A DNA stretch of 64,000 bases from Thioclava nitratireducens. Lineage in GTDB: Bacteria > Pseudomonadota > Alphaproteobacteria > Rhodobacterales > Rhodobacteraceae. Location: contig NZ_CP019437.1 in assembly GCF_001940525.2 (NCBI RefSeq), positions 233,501 to 297,500 of the forward strand, written 5' to 3'. Positions 8,367 through 17,789 of this stretch are shown piece after piece (position 1 is the first letter of the stretch; the number at the start of each line of letters is the position of its first letter). The notes beneath the pieces were generated by a model. It ran no database searches, was not told where the DNA came from, and worked only from the letters and a program-made list of their open reading frames with translations. Made by a program: the position numbers and the translations under genes.

Positions 8367-9638
8367 ATGACACAAAGCTCCGATGACATTCTCGACCGCC
8401 TGATGGCGCTGCATCCCAAGGTCATCGACCTGTCTCTCGACCGGATGGAGCGGTTGCTGGGGGACCTCGACCATCCCGAGCGCGACCTGCCGCCGGTGAT
8501 CCATATCGCGGGCACCAATGGCAAGGGCTCGACCCAGGCGATGATCCGGGCCGGGCTGGAGGCTGCGGGCAAGCGCGTCCACGCCTATACCTCGCCTCAT
8601 CTTGCGCGCTTCCACGAACGTATCCGGATCGCCGGAGCGCTAATCTCAGAGGACGATCTGGCCGCGCTTCTCGATGAGGTCGAGGCGGCGAATGGCGGCA
8701 AGGCGATCACCTTCTTCGAGGTGACGACGGCGGCGGCGCTTCTGGCCTTCGCGCGGACGCCTGCGGATTACACGCTCCTCGAAGTGGGTCTCGGCGGACG
8801 GCTCGACGCGACCAATGTGATCGACAAACCCGCGCTGAGCATCATCACGCCGGTTTCGATCGACCATCAGCAATTCCTTGGCGAGACGCTGGCCGAGATC
8901 GCGGGCGAGAAGGCCGGGATCCTCAAGCGCGGCGTGGCCTGCGTGGTCGGTCCCCAGCAGGAGGGGGCGCTCGACGTGATCGAAGCGCGGGCGGAAAAGC
9001 TCGGCGCGCCACTTCTGGTGCATGGCCAGCATTGGCAGGTCTGGGAAGAGCGCGACCGGTTGATCTTCCAGGACGAGAACGGCTTGCTCGATCTGCCGCT
9101 GCCGAACCTGCCCGGCCCGCATCAGATCGCGAATGCCGGGGCAGCGCTCGCGGCGCTGCGGCACCTGGGCTTTGACGAAGCCGCCTGCGAGGCGGCCGTG
9201 ACGAAGGCCGAATGGCCCGCGCGGATGCAACGGCTGCGCCACGGACCGTTGGTCGACGGCGCGCCCGAGGCCGAGGTCTGGCTCGATGGCGGGCATAACC
9301 CAGCGGCGGGCGACATGATCGCGAAGACGCTGGGCATGCTGCCGCAGCGCCCGACCCACCTGATCTGCGGCATGCTGAATACCAAGGACGTGACCGGGTA
9401 TCTGCGTCCCCTGGCCCCTCACGCAGCGAGCCTTCTAGCCGTGTCCATCCCTGGCGAGGCGAACACCCTCTCGGCGGAAGACACCGCCGAAGCGGCGCGC
9501 GCGGTCGGCATCGAGGCACGCCCGGCGGCCTCGGTCGGCTCGGCCATCGCGGGGATCGTCGCGATCCATCCGCATGCCCGCATCCTGATCTGCGGCTCGC
9601 TCTACCTTGCGGGCCGGGTGCTGCGCGAGAACGGCTGA
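8367..9638 (+). CDS. folC: Bifunctional folylpolyglutamate/dihydrofolate synthase
   Basis: FolC adds glutamate to folates and makes dihydrofolate from dihydropteroate. The 423-residue product has the Mur-ligase-type ATP loop GTNGKGST (residues 49-56), the LEVGLGGRLDATNV signature, and the C-terminal WLDGGHNPAAG segment. GGAGG precedes the ATG by 5-6 bases. It lies 91 bp downstream of accD on the same strand, with a repeat copy between them. Confidence 0.96.
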   Translation: MTQSSDDILDRLMALHPKVIDLSLDRMERLLGDLDHPERDLPPVIHIAGTNGKGSTQAMIRAGLEAAGKRVHAYTSPHLARFHERIRIAGALISEDDLAALLDEVEAANGGKAITFFEVTTAAALLAFARTPADYTLLEVGLGGRLDATNVIDKPALSIITPVSIDHQQFLGETLAEIAGEKAGILKRGVACVVGPQQEGALDVIEARAEKLGAPLLVHGQHWQVWEERDRLIFQDENGLLDLPLPNLPGPHQIANAGAALAALRHLGFDEAACEAAVTKAEWPARMQRLRHGPLVDGAPEAEVWLDGGHNPAAGDMIAKTLGMLPQRPTHLICGMLNTKDVTGYLRPLAPHAASLLAVSIPGEANTLSAEDTAEAARAVGIEARPAASVGSAIAGIVAIHPHARILICGSLYLAGRVLRENG

Positions 9639-9730
9639 AGCTGCGGCCTTGCACGAGCTCTGTGCGAGTATGCCGGTGGCTCACCTGCGCCCGCGCCCCT
9701 ATCTTCGCGTGAACAGGAAAGGAGACCACC

Positions 9731-10753
9731 ATGCAGCTTGAGCTTGGGATCGACACGTTCGGCGATGTGACGCGCGGCGAGGACGGCCTGCTGCGCAGCC
9801 ATGCCGAGGTGATCCGCGACACGCTGGCCGAAGGCGAGCTCGCCGATCAGGTCGGGCTCGATTACATCGGTCTGGGCGAACATCACCGCCCCGATTTCGC
9901 AATCTCCTCGACCGAGCCGATCCTCTCTGCGATCCTCGCGCGCACCGAAAAGATCAAGGCGGGCACCTCCGTGACGGTGCTGTCCTCGGACGATCCGATC
10001 CGCGTGTTCCAGCGCTTCGCCACTCTGAACGCGCTGGCGCCGGGGCGGGCCGAGATCACCATCGGGCGCGGCTCCTTTACCGAGAGCTTCCCGCTCTTCG
10101 GGCTCGACCTGAACGATTACGAGGCGCTGTTCACCGAGAAGTCGCAGATCCTGCACCTGCTCGCGACGCAGGAGAAGGTCAGCTTCGATGCGCAGATGCG
10201 CCCGCCGCTGAAGAACGTCACAGTCTATCCCCGCCCCGAGACGCCGCTGCGCATCTGGCGCGGGGTCGGGGGATCGCCGCAATCGGTGGTCGAGACCGCC
10301 GCGATGCAGATGGATCTGATGCTGGCGATCATCGGCGGGGATTCGACCCGGTTCAAACCGCATGTCGACCTCTATCACCGCGCGCATGAGCAGCTGGGCA
10401 CCAAGGCCGGCAAGATCGGTGTCCACTCTCCCGGCCATATCGCCGAGACCGACGAGATCGCGCAGGAAGAGTTCTACGAAGGCTACGCGCGGATGCATGA
10501 CATGATCGGGCGCTCGCGCGGTTGGCCGCCATTCCGGCGCGAGGCCTACCTGTCGGAGATCGAGCATGGCTCGCTCTATGTCGGCAGCCCGGAAACCGTG
10601 GCGCGCAAGATCGCGCGGACGGTGAAAGCCTTGGGTCTGTCGCGATTCACGCTGAAATACAGCGGCGGGCCGCAGAACCCCGCGCATCTGCGCAAGACGA
10701 TCGAGCTTTACGGCACCAAGGTGCGCCCGCTTCTGGCGGAGATGCTGGCTTAA
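9731..10753 (+). CDS. LLM-class flavin-dependent oxidoreductase
   Basis: This is a luciferase-like monooxygenase-fold protein of 340 residues, probably using F420 or FMN with unknown substrate. Family features are the N-terminal ELGIDTFGDV strand, GLGEHHRPDFAISS (about residues 48-61), TSVTVLSSDDPIRVFQ and the GRAEITIGRGSF segment. GAAAGGAG lies just upstream. Its TAA stop interlocks with the zapE stop on the other strand at the palindrome TTAA. Nothing nearby indicates a pathway. Confidence 0.88.
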   Translation: MQLELGIDTFGDVTRGEDGLLRSHAEVIRDTLAEGELADQVGLDYIGLGEHHRPDFAISSTEPILSAILARTEKIKAGTSVTVLSSDDPIRVFQRFATLNALAPGRAEITIGRGSFTESFPLFGLDLNDYEALFTEKSQILHLLATQEKVSFDAQMRPPLKNVTVYPRPETPLRIWRGVGGSPQSVVETAAMQMDLMLAIIGGDSTRFKPHVDLYHRAHEQLGTKAGKIGVHSPGHIAETDEIAQEEFYEGYARMHDMIGRSRGWPPFRREAYLSEIEHGSLYVGSPETVARKIARTVKALGLSRFTLKYSGGPQNPAHLRKTIELYGTKVRPLLAEMLA

Positions 10754-11841
10754 GCCTCCGCCGCCCAGCCGTCTGCCTGCATCTCGCGCAGGCGGCTGGC
10801 GGTGCGCTCGAATTCGAACGTGCCTTCGCCTTCTACGTAAAGCCGCTCGGGCTCGTCCGCGGCCGAGCAGATCAGCCGGACCTTGGCCTCGTAGAGCGCG
10901 TCGATCAGCGTGACGAAGCGCTTCGCCTCGTTGAAGTTGGAGGCCGAGAGCAGCGGGATATCATCGAGCAACAGCACTTTCACCGCATCCGCGATGGCGA
11001 GGTAATCCGCAGGACCCAGCGGCTGCGCGCAGAGATCCCAGAAGCTCGCCCGACCGACCCCGTTGTGGAAATGCGGGATTTCGACCGTGCGTCCCTTCAC
11101 CGGGATATCAAGCTTGCCGTGATGATCGCCCCCGGTCAGCTCATCCCAAAGCGCATCCATCTTCGTGCGCGCTTCGCGGCCCGCAGGCGTGAAATAGACC
11201 TGTTGGCCTGCCAGACGGTTCTGTCGGTAATCGTTTTCGGAGGCCAACTCGTAGACGTCGAGCTTCTCGCGGATCAGCCCGATGAAGGGCAGGAATAGCT
11301 GCCGGTTGAGTCCGTTCTTGTAGAGGTCCTCGGGCACGCGGTTCGAGGTGGTAACGATAGTCACGCCACGCTCGAACAGAGCCTCGAACAGACGCCCCAC
11401 GATCATCGCGTCGGCGATATCGGTGATCTGCATCTCGTCGAAGCACAGCAGCCGCAGCGAGCCCGCCACCTCTTCGGCCACGGGGCGCATCGCATCCACG
11501 GTATTGGCGCGGCGCGCATCGTCGAGCTTGCCTTGGACTTCCTGCATGAAGGCGTGGAAATGCACCCGGCGTTTCGGCACGTCGGTCTGGCCGAAGAACA
11601 GGTCCATCAGCATGGATTTCCCGCGCCCGACACCGCCCCAGATATAGAGACCGCGCACGCCTTCGACCGGCTTGATCTTGCGCTTGAAGAAGCCGCGTTT
11701 CACCGGCTCGGCGGCGGGGGCGTTTTCCAGCGCGCGGCGCACGCGCTCCAGTTCGGGCAAAATGGAGCGTTGGGCGGGATCGGGGTTGAGGTCCCCGTTC
11801 TCCACCATGGACTCGTAAAACTCGGGCAGGCTGCGTTTCAT
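10750..11841 (-). CDS. zapE: Cell division protein ZapE (AFG1-like ATPase)
   Basis: ZapE is an AFG1/LACE1-family P-loop ATPase associated with the divisome and stress-related proteolysis. The 363-residue product has YIWGGVGRGKSMLMDLFF (Walker A, about residues 70-87), LLCFDEMQITDIADAMI (Walker B) and TSNRVPEDLYKNGLNR, all family hallmarks. The start MKRSLPEFYE at 11841 is chosen because the longer frame upstream has no family-like sequence. The C-terminal end overlaps the LLM gene stop by 4 bp. Confidence 0.95.
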   Translation of the reverse strand: MKRSLPEFYESMVENGDLNPDPAQRSILPELERVRRALENAPAAEPVKRGFFKRKIKPVEGVRGLYIWGGVGRGKSMLMDLFFGQTDVPKRRVHFHAFMQEVQGKLDDARRANTVDAMRPVAEEVAGSLRLLCFDEMQITDIADAMIVGRLFEALFERGVTIVTTSNRVPEDLYKNGLNRQLFLPFIGLIREKLDVYELASENDYRQNRLAGQQVYFTPAGREARTKMDALWDELTGGDHHGKLDIPVKGRTVEIPHFHNGVGRASFWDLCAQPLGPADYLAIADAVKVLLLDDIPLLSASNFNEAKRFVTLIDALYEAKVRLICSAADEPERLYVEGEGTFEFERTASRLREMQADGWAAEA

Positions 11842-11918
11842 GACGTTCCGATATAGCGCGCTCACGGGATTGAAAAGCCCCGCGGCTTGCGCGAGCATCC
11901 GATCCGGAGGAGGACCCC

Positions 11919-12740
11919 ATGGCCAAGGAATTACCGCTGCTCGGCGCTGCGCTGAGCCTCGATATGCTCGCGCATCATCGCGACTGGATCGTCGCCGATC
12001 AGCGCGATCTGGAATTGCAGAGCTTCTGCTGGCCGAACGCGACGGATGCGGACCTGCGCAAGATGGTGGCACGCGCGAAAGACCTGCTCGACGGCTATAC
12101 CGGACGGCTGGGGCTGCATGGGCCGTTCACCTCCTTCAACATCGACTGCGCCGACCCGGAGATCGTCGAGATCATTCGCGCCCGGATGCTGCGTGTGCTG
12201 GAGATCACGGCGGAACTGGGCGGCGATCAGATGGTGATTCACTCGCCCTACACCCTCTGGAAGGAGGCCGATCTGGAGCAGAACCCCGCGAACGCGTTCA
12301 TTCAGGTCGAACGCGTGCGCTATGTCCTCACCCCGGTGATCGAAAGGGCAGAGGAACTGGGTGTGACGCTGGTCATCGAGAATTGCGAGGACATCACGCC
12401 GAACCTTCGCGTCGAACTGGCCGCGAAGATGAAGAGCGAAGCGGTGAAGGTTTCGCTCGATACGGGCCATGCGCAGTTCATGCATCGCAGCTGCGGCGCG
12501 CCGCCGGTCGATGTGTTCGTCCATGCGGCGGGCGCGGCGCTGGAGCATGTCCACCTGCAGGATATCGACGGCTATGGCGACCGCCACTGGCACCCGGGCG
12601 AGGGCACGATCGCGTGGCATTTGGTGTTCAAGGCGCTTGGCAAGCTGCCCAAGATGCCTCGCCTGATCCTCGAAGTGAATGACGAGATTGGGGTGAGAAA
12701 AGGCGCGGAATATCTGGAGTCTCTGGGACTGGCGCGGTAA
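11919..12740 (+). CDS. Sugar phosphate isomerase/epimerase-like TIM-barrel protein
   Basis: This 273-residue protein has the xylose isomerase-like (AP endonuclease 2) TIM-barrel fold. Candidate metal ligands are visible in LVIENCED (Glu), VSLDTGHAQF (Asp, His), HVHLQDIDGYGDRHWHPGEG (His and Asp) and LILEVND (Glu). This is the usual Glu-Asp-His-Glu pattern of the family. GGAGGAGG lies close before the ATG. The substrate is unknown. It is the only gene between divergent zapE and the DUF4170-waaA-lpxK operon. Confidence 0.85.
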   Translation: MAKELPLLGAALSLDMLAHHRDWIVADQRDLELQSFCWPNATDADLRKMVARAKDLLDGYTGRLGLHGPFTSFNIDCADPEIVEIIRARMLRVLEITAELGGDQMVIHSPYTLWKEADLEQNPANAFIQVERVRYVLTPVIERAEELGVTLVIENCEDITPNLRVELAAKMKSEAVKVSLDTGHAQFMHRSCGAPPVDVFVHAAGAALEHVHLQDIDGYGDRHWHPGEGTIAWHLVFKALGKLPKMPRLILEVNDEIGVRKGAEYLESLGLAR

Positions 12741-12758
12741 CGGCTACGTGCGGCCCCG

Positions 12759-12784
12759 GCCCTCTCCTTGTGAAGGGTGAGGGC
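12759..12784 (+). terminator. Imperfect GC-rich hairpin after the TIM-barrel gene
   Basis: GCCCTCTCCTT, loop GTG, AAGGGTGAGGGC forms a long stem with one internal mismatch, 18 bp past the stop. There is no U tract, so termination may be weak or Rho-assisted. Confidence 0.4.
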
Positions 12785-12827
12785 AAAGCGTAATCTCTGC
12801 GCCGCAGAAAAGCCGACAGGAGTTCAC

Positions 12828-13085
12828 ATGGCCAAAAAGACCCCGCAACGTCTTCACCTCGTCTTCGGCGGCGAGCTGGTGACCCCGAGCCGCACCGAAT
12901 TCAAGAATGTCGACGATATCCATATCGTCGGGATGTATCCGAACTACGCTTCCGCCTATGCCGCGTGGAAGGCCGAGGCGCAGCGTACCGTCGACGACGC
13001 CCACACCCGCTACTTCATCGCGCACCTGCATCGCCTGCGCGACGAAGAGCTCGAGGTTTCGACCACCGAAGAGCTCGGCAGCTAA
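12828..13085 (+). CDS. DUF4170 family protein
   Basis: This is a small 85-residue cytosolic protein of unknown function. The start MAKKTPQRLH at 12828 has ACAGGAG 5-6 bases upstream. The sequence reads as one compact domain, with FGGELVTP, DDIHIVGMYPNYASAYAAW and the TRYFIAHLHRL helix. DUF4170 genes commonly precede waaA and lpxK in alphaproteobacteria. Here waaA starts 7 bp after the stop, so a role linked to Kdo/lipid A assembly is a context-based guess. Confidence 0.85.
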   Translation: MAKKTPQRLHLVFGGELVTPSRTEFKNVDDIHIVGMYPNYASAYAAWKAEAQRTVDDAHTRYFIAHLHRLRDEELEVSTTEELGS

Positions 13086-13092
13086 GGCTGGC

Positions 13093-14331
13093 ATGGCGGG
13101 CTCTCTTCCTCTCTGGCTCAGACTGCGGCTCTCGGCCCTGCGTCCTGCGGGACCCAAGGCGAAAGCCGCGGTCGAGGCCGGTCAGGGGGAAGATCGCGCC
13201 GACGCCCCGCTACTGTGGATCTGGGCTGCGGGGACATGCGCGGAGGCCGCCGGGCTGGTCGCGCGCAGGGTCGCGGCGCGGATGCCCGATATCCGCATCG
13301 CGATGACGGTGCGCGGCTCGGAGAGCGCGCCGGATGGGCTGCCCGATCAGGTTTTCCTGCGCGCCGCCCCCGAGGATCGCCCGGCCTCCGTCCGTCTCGT
13401 GCTGGATGCGTGGCGCCCCGATCTCGTGCTCATCATGGACGAAACGCTGCCCGCCGCCCTGATCGCGGAGACGCAAACCCGCGGTATCGCCAGCGTGCTG
13501 GCCGACGCGAAATTCGGCGGGCAGGACGGGCTGCGGCTCGACGACGTCTCGCTGGCGCTGCTGGGCCGAATCGACCGCATTTACCTGCGAGACGAGGCGA
13601 GCCTAGAACGGGTGGACGACCGATTGAGCGGCCCGGTAATCGTGGTCAATGATGGCGCGCTCGGCGAGCCACCGCAGCCGCTTCACGGGTCCGAGGCCGA
13701 GCGCGCCTCGATGGCCGAGTCGATGGGCGCGCGTCCGGTCTGGCTGGCCGCAGCCGTGCCCGAGGCCGAAGTCGGCCCGGTGACGGCGGCGCATCGCTAC
13801 GCTCAGCGCCACGCGCATCGGCTGCTGCTTCTGCTCGTGCCGGATGATGAATCCCAAGGCGAAACCCTTGCCGCGCAACTGACCGCCGAGGGCTGGTCGG
13901 TCGCGCGCCGCTCTCTCGAGGGCGAGCCGGAACTGACGACCGAGATTTTCATCGCGGACGACGCGCAGGAATACGGGCTGTGGTATCGGCTCGCCGCGCT
14001 CAGCTACATGGGCGGCACTTTGTCGGGGACCGCACAGTCGCCGCGCTCACCGGTCGAGGCGGCGGCACTTGGCTCGGCGATCCTGCATGGCCCGAAACTT
14101 GCGCCTTTCCGCGAGGATTACCTGCGGCTCGAGGCCGCGAAAGCCTGTCGCGGCGTCGTGGTGCCGGAGGATCTGCCCGAAGTGGTGGCCGACCTGATCG
14201 CGCCCGAACGCTCCGCCCAACTCGCCCATAACGCCTGGGCCGTGACGTCTGGCGGGGCCGGTGCGGTGGAGACCATCGCCCGCGATCTTGCCGAGATCCT
14301 GTCGGGCACTCAGCCCGCAAGGGTGGCGTGA
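13093..14331 (+). CDS. waaA: Kdo transferase (3-deoxy-D-manno-octulosonic acid transferase), divergent
   Basis: WaaA adds Kdo to lipid IVA on the inner leaflet. The 412-residue protein fits a two-domain glycosyltransferase fold. The N-terminal acceptor domain contains LLWIWAAG and [14 protein letters not shown]; the C-terminal donor domain contains [15 protein letters not shown] and [16 protein letters not shown]. The usual GGSLVPxGGHNxLEPA motif is degenerate here ([19 protein letters not shown]). I see no strong N-terminal membrane anchor. Assignment relies partly on its place between DUF4170 and lpxK. The stop overlaps the lpxK start by one base. Confidence 0.82.
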   Translation: MAGSLPLWLRLRLSALRPAGPKAKAAVEAGQGEDRADAPLLWIWAAGTCAEAAGLVARRVAARMPDIRIAMTVRGSESAPDGLPDQVFLRAAPEDRPASVRLVLDAWRPDLVLIMDETLPAALIAETQTRGIASVLADAKFGGQDGLRLDDVSLALLGRIDRIYLRDEASLERVDDRLSGPVIVVNDGALGEPPQPLHGSEAERASMAESMGARPVWLAAAVPEAEVGPVTAAHRYAQRHAHRLLLLLVPDDESQGETLAAQLTAEGWSVARRSLEGEPELTTEIFIADDAQEYGLWYRLAALSYMGGTLSGTAQSPRSPVEAAALGSAILHGPKLAPFREDYLRLEAAKACRGVVVPEDLPEVVADLIAPERSAQLAHNAWAVTSGGAGAVETIARDLAEILSGTQPARVA

Positions 14332-15320
14332 TGGGCGCGCCCGGTTTCTGGTTCAACGCCCCCGATGCGCCGGGCCTACGGGCGCGGCTGCTGTCTCCGC
14401 TTGGGGCAATCTACGCAGCGATGACGAAGCGGCGTGTGGCGCAGCCGGGTCTGAGGCTCGACGTGCCGGTGATCTCGGTCGGCAATATCAACGCGGGCGG
14501 GACGGGCAAGACGCCGACGGTGATCTGGCTGGTGCAGCGGCTGGCGGCACGCGGTGTGACGGCTCATGTAGTCACACGCGGCTATGGCGGATCGCTCGAA
14601 GGGCCGGTGCGGGTCGACGAGCGCAGCCACCGCGCCGAAGAGACCGGGGACGAGCCGTTGCTGCTTTCCGCCTTCGCACCGGTCTGGGTCGCGCGAGACC
14701 GCGCTGCCGGGGCGAGCGCCGCGGTCGCCGCCGGGGCACAGGTGATCGTTCTGGACGACGCCCATCAGAACCCCACGCTGGAGAAAGACATCTCCATCGT
14801 GGTGGTCGACGCCCATAAGGGTTTCGGCAACGGGCGGTGTCTGCCCGCCGGACCGCTGCGCGAACCGATCGAGGCTGGGATGGCCCGCGCGGACTTCCTG
14901 CTGTCTATCGGACCGGAGACCGCACAGGCAGATTTCACGAATTTCTGGGGTTCCAGAATTTCTAAACCGCACCTGACGGGCCAACTCGCGCCGCTGCAGA
15001 CGGGCATGGATTGGGAAGGGCTTCCCGTCCTCGCCTTCGCGGGCATCGGCCATCCCGAGAAATTCTTCGCCACGCTACGCGGTCTCGGGGCTAACCTGCT
15101 GCGCGGCGAGGCGCTGGAAGATCACCAGCCTTTCACGACGCGCCTCTTGCAGCGGATCGAGACGGAGGCCGACATGCTCGGCGCGCAGATGGTCACGACC
15201 GAGAAGGATGCGGTGCGCCTGCCCGACAGCTTCCGTCCGAAGGTTCTCGCGCTGCCCGTGCGGCTTGCGATCGACGACTCCGCAGAACTCGACGCCGCGC
15301 TCGACCAACTCGGGATATGA
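14331..15320 (+). CDS. lpxK: Tetraacyldisaccharide 4'-kinase LpxK
   Basis: LpxK phosphorylates the 4' position of the lipid A disaccharide at the inner membrane. The 329-residue product has the LpxK P-loop [16 protein letters not shown] (about residues 46-61), HVVTRGYGG and the [16 protein letters not shown] segment. Relatives have DDGHQN at this last site, so the D-D-A-H form is a small variation. The ATG at 14331 overlaps the waaA stop (TGATG); a GTG three bases earlier is also in frame. A hairpin terminator follows directly. Confidence 0.95.
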   Translation: MGAPGFWFNAPDAPGLRARLLSPLGAIYAAMTKRRVAQPGLRLDVPVISVGNINAGGTGKTPTVIWLVQRLAARGVTAHVVTRGYGGSLEGPVRVDERSHRAEETGDEPLLLSAFAPVWVARDRAAGASAAVAAGAQVIVLDDAHQNPTLEKDISIVVVDAHKGFGNGRCLPAGPLREPIEAGMARADFLLSIGPETAQADFTNFWGSRISKPHLTGQLAPLQTGMDWEGLPVLAFAGIGHPEKFFATLRGLGANLLRGEALEDHQPFTTRLLQRIETEADMLGAQMVTTEKDAVRLPDSFRPKVLALPVRLAIDDSAELDAALDQLGI

Positions 15321-15321
15321 G

Positions 15322-15349
15322 AAAGGCCGGCCCCGCGGGACCGGCCTTC
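15322..15349. terminator. Terminator hairpin between convergent lpxK and dsbA-like genes
   Basis: AAGGCCGG (15323-15330) pairs with CCGGCCTT (15341-15348) around a GC-rich loop that can pair further. The hairpin lies 2 bp after the lpxK stop and 20 bp from the stop of the convergent gene, so it may serve both strands. Confidence 0.75.
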
Positions 15350-15368
15350 GCTTGATCTGTACAAAAGC

Positions 15369-16046
15369 TCAGTTGGCTTGCTTCGCCAGCTCGTCGTCGA
15401 GAATCTTCTTGAAGTCGTCCCAAGCCATGTTGGAATGCTTTTCGCCATCGATGATGAAGGTCGGCGTCGCGTCGATCTTGTCGTCGCCCGCGTTCTTCTG
15501 GAAGGTCGCGACCATCTTCTCGGCGCGCTTCTCGTCGTTCATGCAGGCGGTGACCTGATCGTTGCTCAGCCCGGCCTGCAGGCCGATCTTGCGCAGATTG
15601 TCCGCGATGGTCTGCGGCTTGCCGTCGCCGATCCACTCCTTCTGCTTGTTATAGATCATGTCCGAGATCGCGTAATATTTCGGGTCGCCGCCGCACTGCG
15701 CGATCAGACCCGCCCAGACGCCGAACTTGTCGAAATAGACTTCGCGCTGGATGAACTTCACCTTGCCGGTATCGATGTAGTTCTTCTTCAGTTGCGGATA
15801 CTCGACCTTGTGCCATTCCGCACAGTGCGGGCAGGTGAAGGAGGCGTATTCGATCACCGTGACCGGCGCATCTTCCTGACCGAGAACCACGTCGGGCAGA
15901 GTCTCGACATCTTTGCTCGCCGTGGCTTCCTGCGCTTGCGCCGCAGTGATCAGGCTCGCTTCGCTATGCTGGCTGGCGTACCAGCCGCCCGTAGCGAGGA
16001 GGCCCATAACGGCCGCGCCGCCGAGGATCGAAAGAGTTTTGCTCAT
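15369..16046 (-). CDS. DsbA-family thiol:disulfide oxidoreductase
   Basis: This is an exported thioredoxin-fold protein of 225 residues. An N-terminal signal or anchor (about residues 1-38, hydrophobic ILGGAAVMGLLATGG) precedes a DsbA-like domain. The active site is CPHC (Cys72, Cys75) in EYASFTCPHCAEWH, and the cis-Pro loop is ATPTFIIDG. It probably oxidises or isomerises periplasmic disulfides. It resembles the DsbA_4/thioredoxin_4 group rather than classical DsbA. The DUF721 gene ends immediately upstream with zero spacing, so the two are probably cotranscribed. Confidence 0.9.
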   Translation of the reverse strand: MSKTLSILGGAAVMGLLATGGWYASQHSEASLITAAQAQEATASKDVETLPDVVLGQEDAPVTVIEYASFTCPHCAEWHKVEYPQLKKNYIDTGKVKFIQREVYFDKFGVWAGLIAQCGGDPKYYAISDMIYNKQKEWIGDGKPQTIADNLRKIGLQAGLSNDQVTACMNDEKRAEKMVATFQKNAGDDKIDATPTFIIDGEKHSNMAWDDFKKILDDELAKQAN

Positions 16047-16595
16047 TTATCTGCCTTTCTTCTGTCCAGCCCGCTCTGCGGACTTCGATAGAACGTTTCT
16101 TGCCAGTTCTTCCAGCGCCGATTTCAGACCGGCATCGCTACATTCCGCAACGCGCGCCTTCGCTTCTTCGATGATACGGGGATCGGGCGCCTTGGGTTCA
16201 GGTTTCGGTTTCGGTGCGAATTGCGCCTGACCATCGGCAAAGCCGGTCGGCGCCGTCTGCGTCAGCGAGATACGCGAGATCGCGTTATAGCCGTAGCAGG
16301 CATTCACCTTGTCACGGATTTGCGGCAGCTGCATCTGCAGCATCGGCGCCGCCGCCCCGGTGGTCAGCAGGGTAAGGGTCGCCCCGAAGCCGCCTTTCGT
16401 GTAGCCGATCTTCACCGGGCGGCATTGCGCGGCCGTCTCAGGACCCACGACTTCGGCCCAATGGGTCAGCAGACGCGACACCGCGAAACCCCGCGCTTCG
16501 CCCGCGGCTCGGATCCGGTTGCGCAGCAGCCCGCCCGCGGCTTCAAAGCCACGCATCCGCCGATCCGGCGTCTTTTGCGGGTCGCTTTTACTCAT
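16047..16595 (-). CDS. DUF721 (DciA-like) family protein
   Basis: The 182-residue protein has an N-terminal DUF721 domain (about residues 10-110: GLLRNRIRAAGEARGF, LTHWAEVVGPETAAQCRPVKI). A Pro/Lys-rich linker (FAPKPKPEPKAPDP) and a C-terminal helix follow. DUF721 proteins include DciA, which helps load replicative helicase DnaB in bacteria without DnaC. Whether this member does so is inferred from the family. The start at MSKSDPQ is supported by GAGGA about 10 bases upstream; an ATG 8 codons earlier lacks a site. It directly precedes the dsbA-like gene. Confidence 0.78.
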   Translation of the reverse strand: MSKSDPQKTPDRRMRGFEAAGGLLRNRIRAAGEARGFAVSRLLTHWAEVVGPETAAQCRPVKIGYTKGGFGATLTLLTTGAAAPMLQMQLPQIRDKVNACYGYNAISRISLTQTAPTGFADGQAQFAPKPKPEPKAPDPRIIEEAKARVAECSDAGLKSALEELARNVLSKSAERAGQKKGR

Positions 16596-16678
16596 TCGGG
16601 GCGGTTCCTCTTGATCCATCCCATTCTAGGCAGCACATCGGGCCGGGCCAACCGGTCGGCAAGAGGGGAGCATAAACA

Positions 16679-17731
16679 TTGCGTGACGGTAAAGGGGCAA
16701 TCGGCGAAACCCTGCTCAACTGGTACGACACCCATGCCCGCGTCATGCCGTGGCGCGTATCGCCTGCGGATCGGGCAGAGGGCGAGCGACCCGACCCCTA
16801 CCGCGTCTGGCTCTCCGAGGTGATGCTGCAGCAGACCACGGTCGCCGCCGTGCGCGACTATTTCCGCCGCTTCACCGAGCGCTGGCCCGATGTAGGTGAA
16901 TTGGCGGCGGCCGAAGACGGCGACGTGATGGCAGAATGGGCGGGGCTCGGCTATTACGCCCGCGCCCGCAACCTGCTGAAATGCGCGCGTGTCGTGGCGG
17001 ATGAGATGGACGGTCGCTTCCCCGAGAGCGCGGCGGAACTGCAAAAGCTGCCCGGCATCGGCCCCTATACCTCCGCAGCCATCGCCGCAATCGCCTATGA
17101 CGAGCCCGTCGCCGTGGTCGACGGCAATGTGGAGCGCGTGGTTTCGCGCCTCTTCTCCGTCGACACGCCCCTTCCCGGCGCGAAAGCGGAACTGACCGAC
17201 CTGACCGCGCAGATCACGCCCGAGGACCGACCCGGAGATTTCGCTCAGGCGATGATGGATCTGGGCGCGACGATCTGCACGCCGCGCAACCCGGCCTGTG
17301 GCATCTGCCCGCTGATCGACAGTTGCACCGCGCGTGCCGCCGGTATTGCCGAGACGCTGCCGCGCAAAGCCCCAAAGAAAGAAAAGCCGACCCGTCGCGG
17401 CTTTGCCTATGTGGTGATGAACGCTCAAGGCGACGTGCTGCTGGAACGTCGCCCGGACAAGGGACTTCTGGGCGGCACGCTGGGCTTTCCCGGCTCGGAC
17501 TGGTCCGACGCGCCGACACCCGCCCCGCCGGTGCAGGCCGATTGGATTCTCTCCCCCGTCGAGGTGCGCCACACCTTCACCCATTTCCATCTGATCCTTC
17601 AGGTCCATGTCGCCCGCAAGGAGACCGAGTCCATGACCTCGCGGACAGATTTCCGCCCGGGCGATCTACCCACCCTGATGCGCAAGGTCTGGGATGCCGC
17701 GCAAAGCGCCGATGGGTCGCAAGCTGAATGA
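16679..17731 (+). CDS. mutY: A/G-specific adenine glycosylase MutY (TTG start)
   Basis: MutY removes adenine mispaired with 8-oxoguanine. The 350-residue product has catalytic Glu47 in SEVMLQQTTV, the helix-hairpin-helix LPGIGPYTSAAI, catalytic Asp in VVDGNVERV (about residue 147), and a 4Fe-4S cluster CX6CX2CX5C (Cys200, 207, 210, 216). A C-terminal Nudix-like 8-oxoG recognition domain starts at about 237. The frame begins with TTG at 16679. AGGGGAG lies about 7-8 bases upstream, and no in-frame ATG precedes the conserved NWYDTHARVMPWR, so TTG is the likely start. Divergent from the DUF721 gene. Confidence 0.95.
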   Translation: MRDGKGAIGETLLNWYDTHARVMPWRVSPADRAEGERPDPYRVWLSEVMLQQTTVAAVRDYFRRFTERWPDVGELAAAEDGDVMAEWAGLGYYARARNLLKCARVVADEMDGRFPESAAELQKLPGIGPYTSAAIAAIAYDEPVAVVDGNVERVVSRLFSVDTPLPGAKAELTDLTAQITPEDRPGDFAQAMMDLGATICTPRNPACGICPLIDSCTARAAGIAETLPRKAPKKEKPTRRGFAYVVMNAQGDVLLERRPDKGLLGGTLGFPGSDWSDAPTPAPPVQADWILSPVEVRHTFTHFHLILQVHVARKETESMTSRTDFRPGDLPTLMRKVWDAAQSADGSQAE

Positions 17732-17789
17732 TTGTATCGGGTTAGCGTTCGGCTAGTATGACCGCGCCCGCATCGCTCACGAGGCCCCG

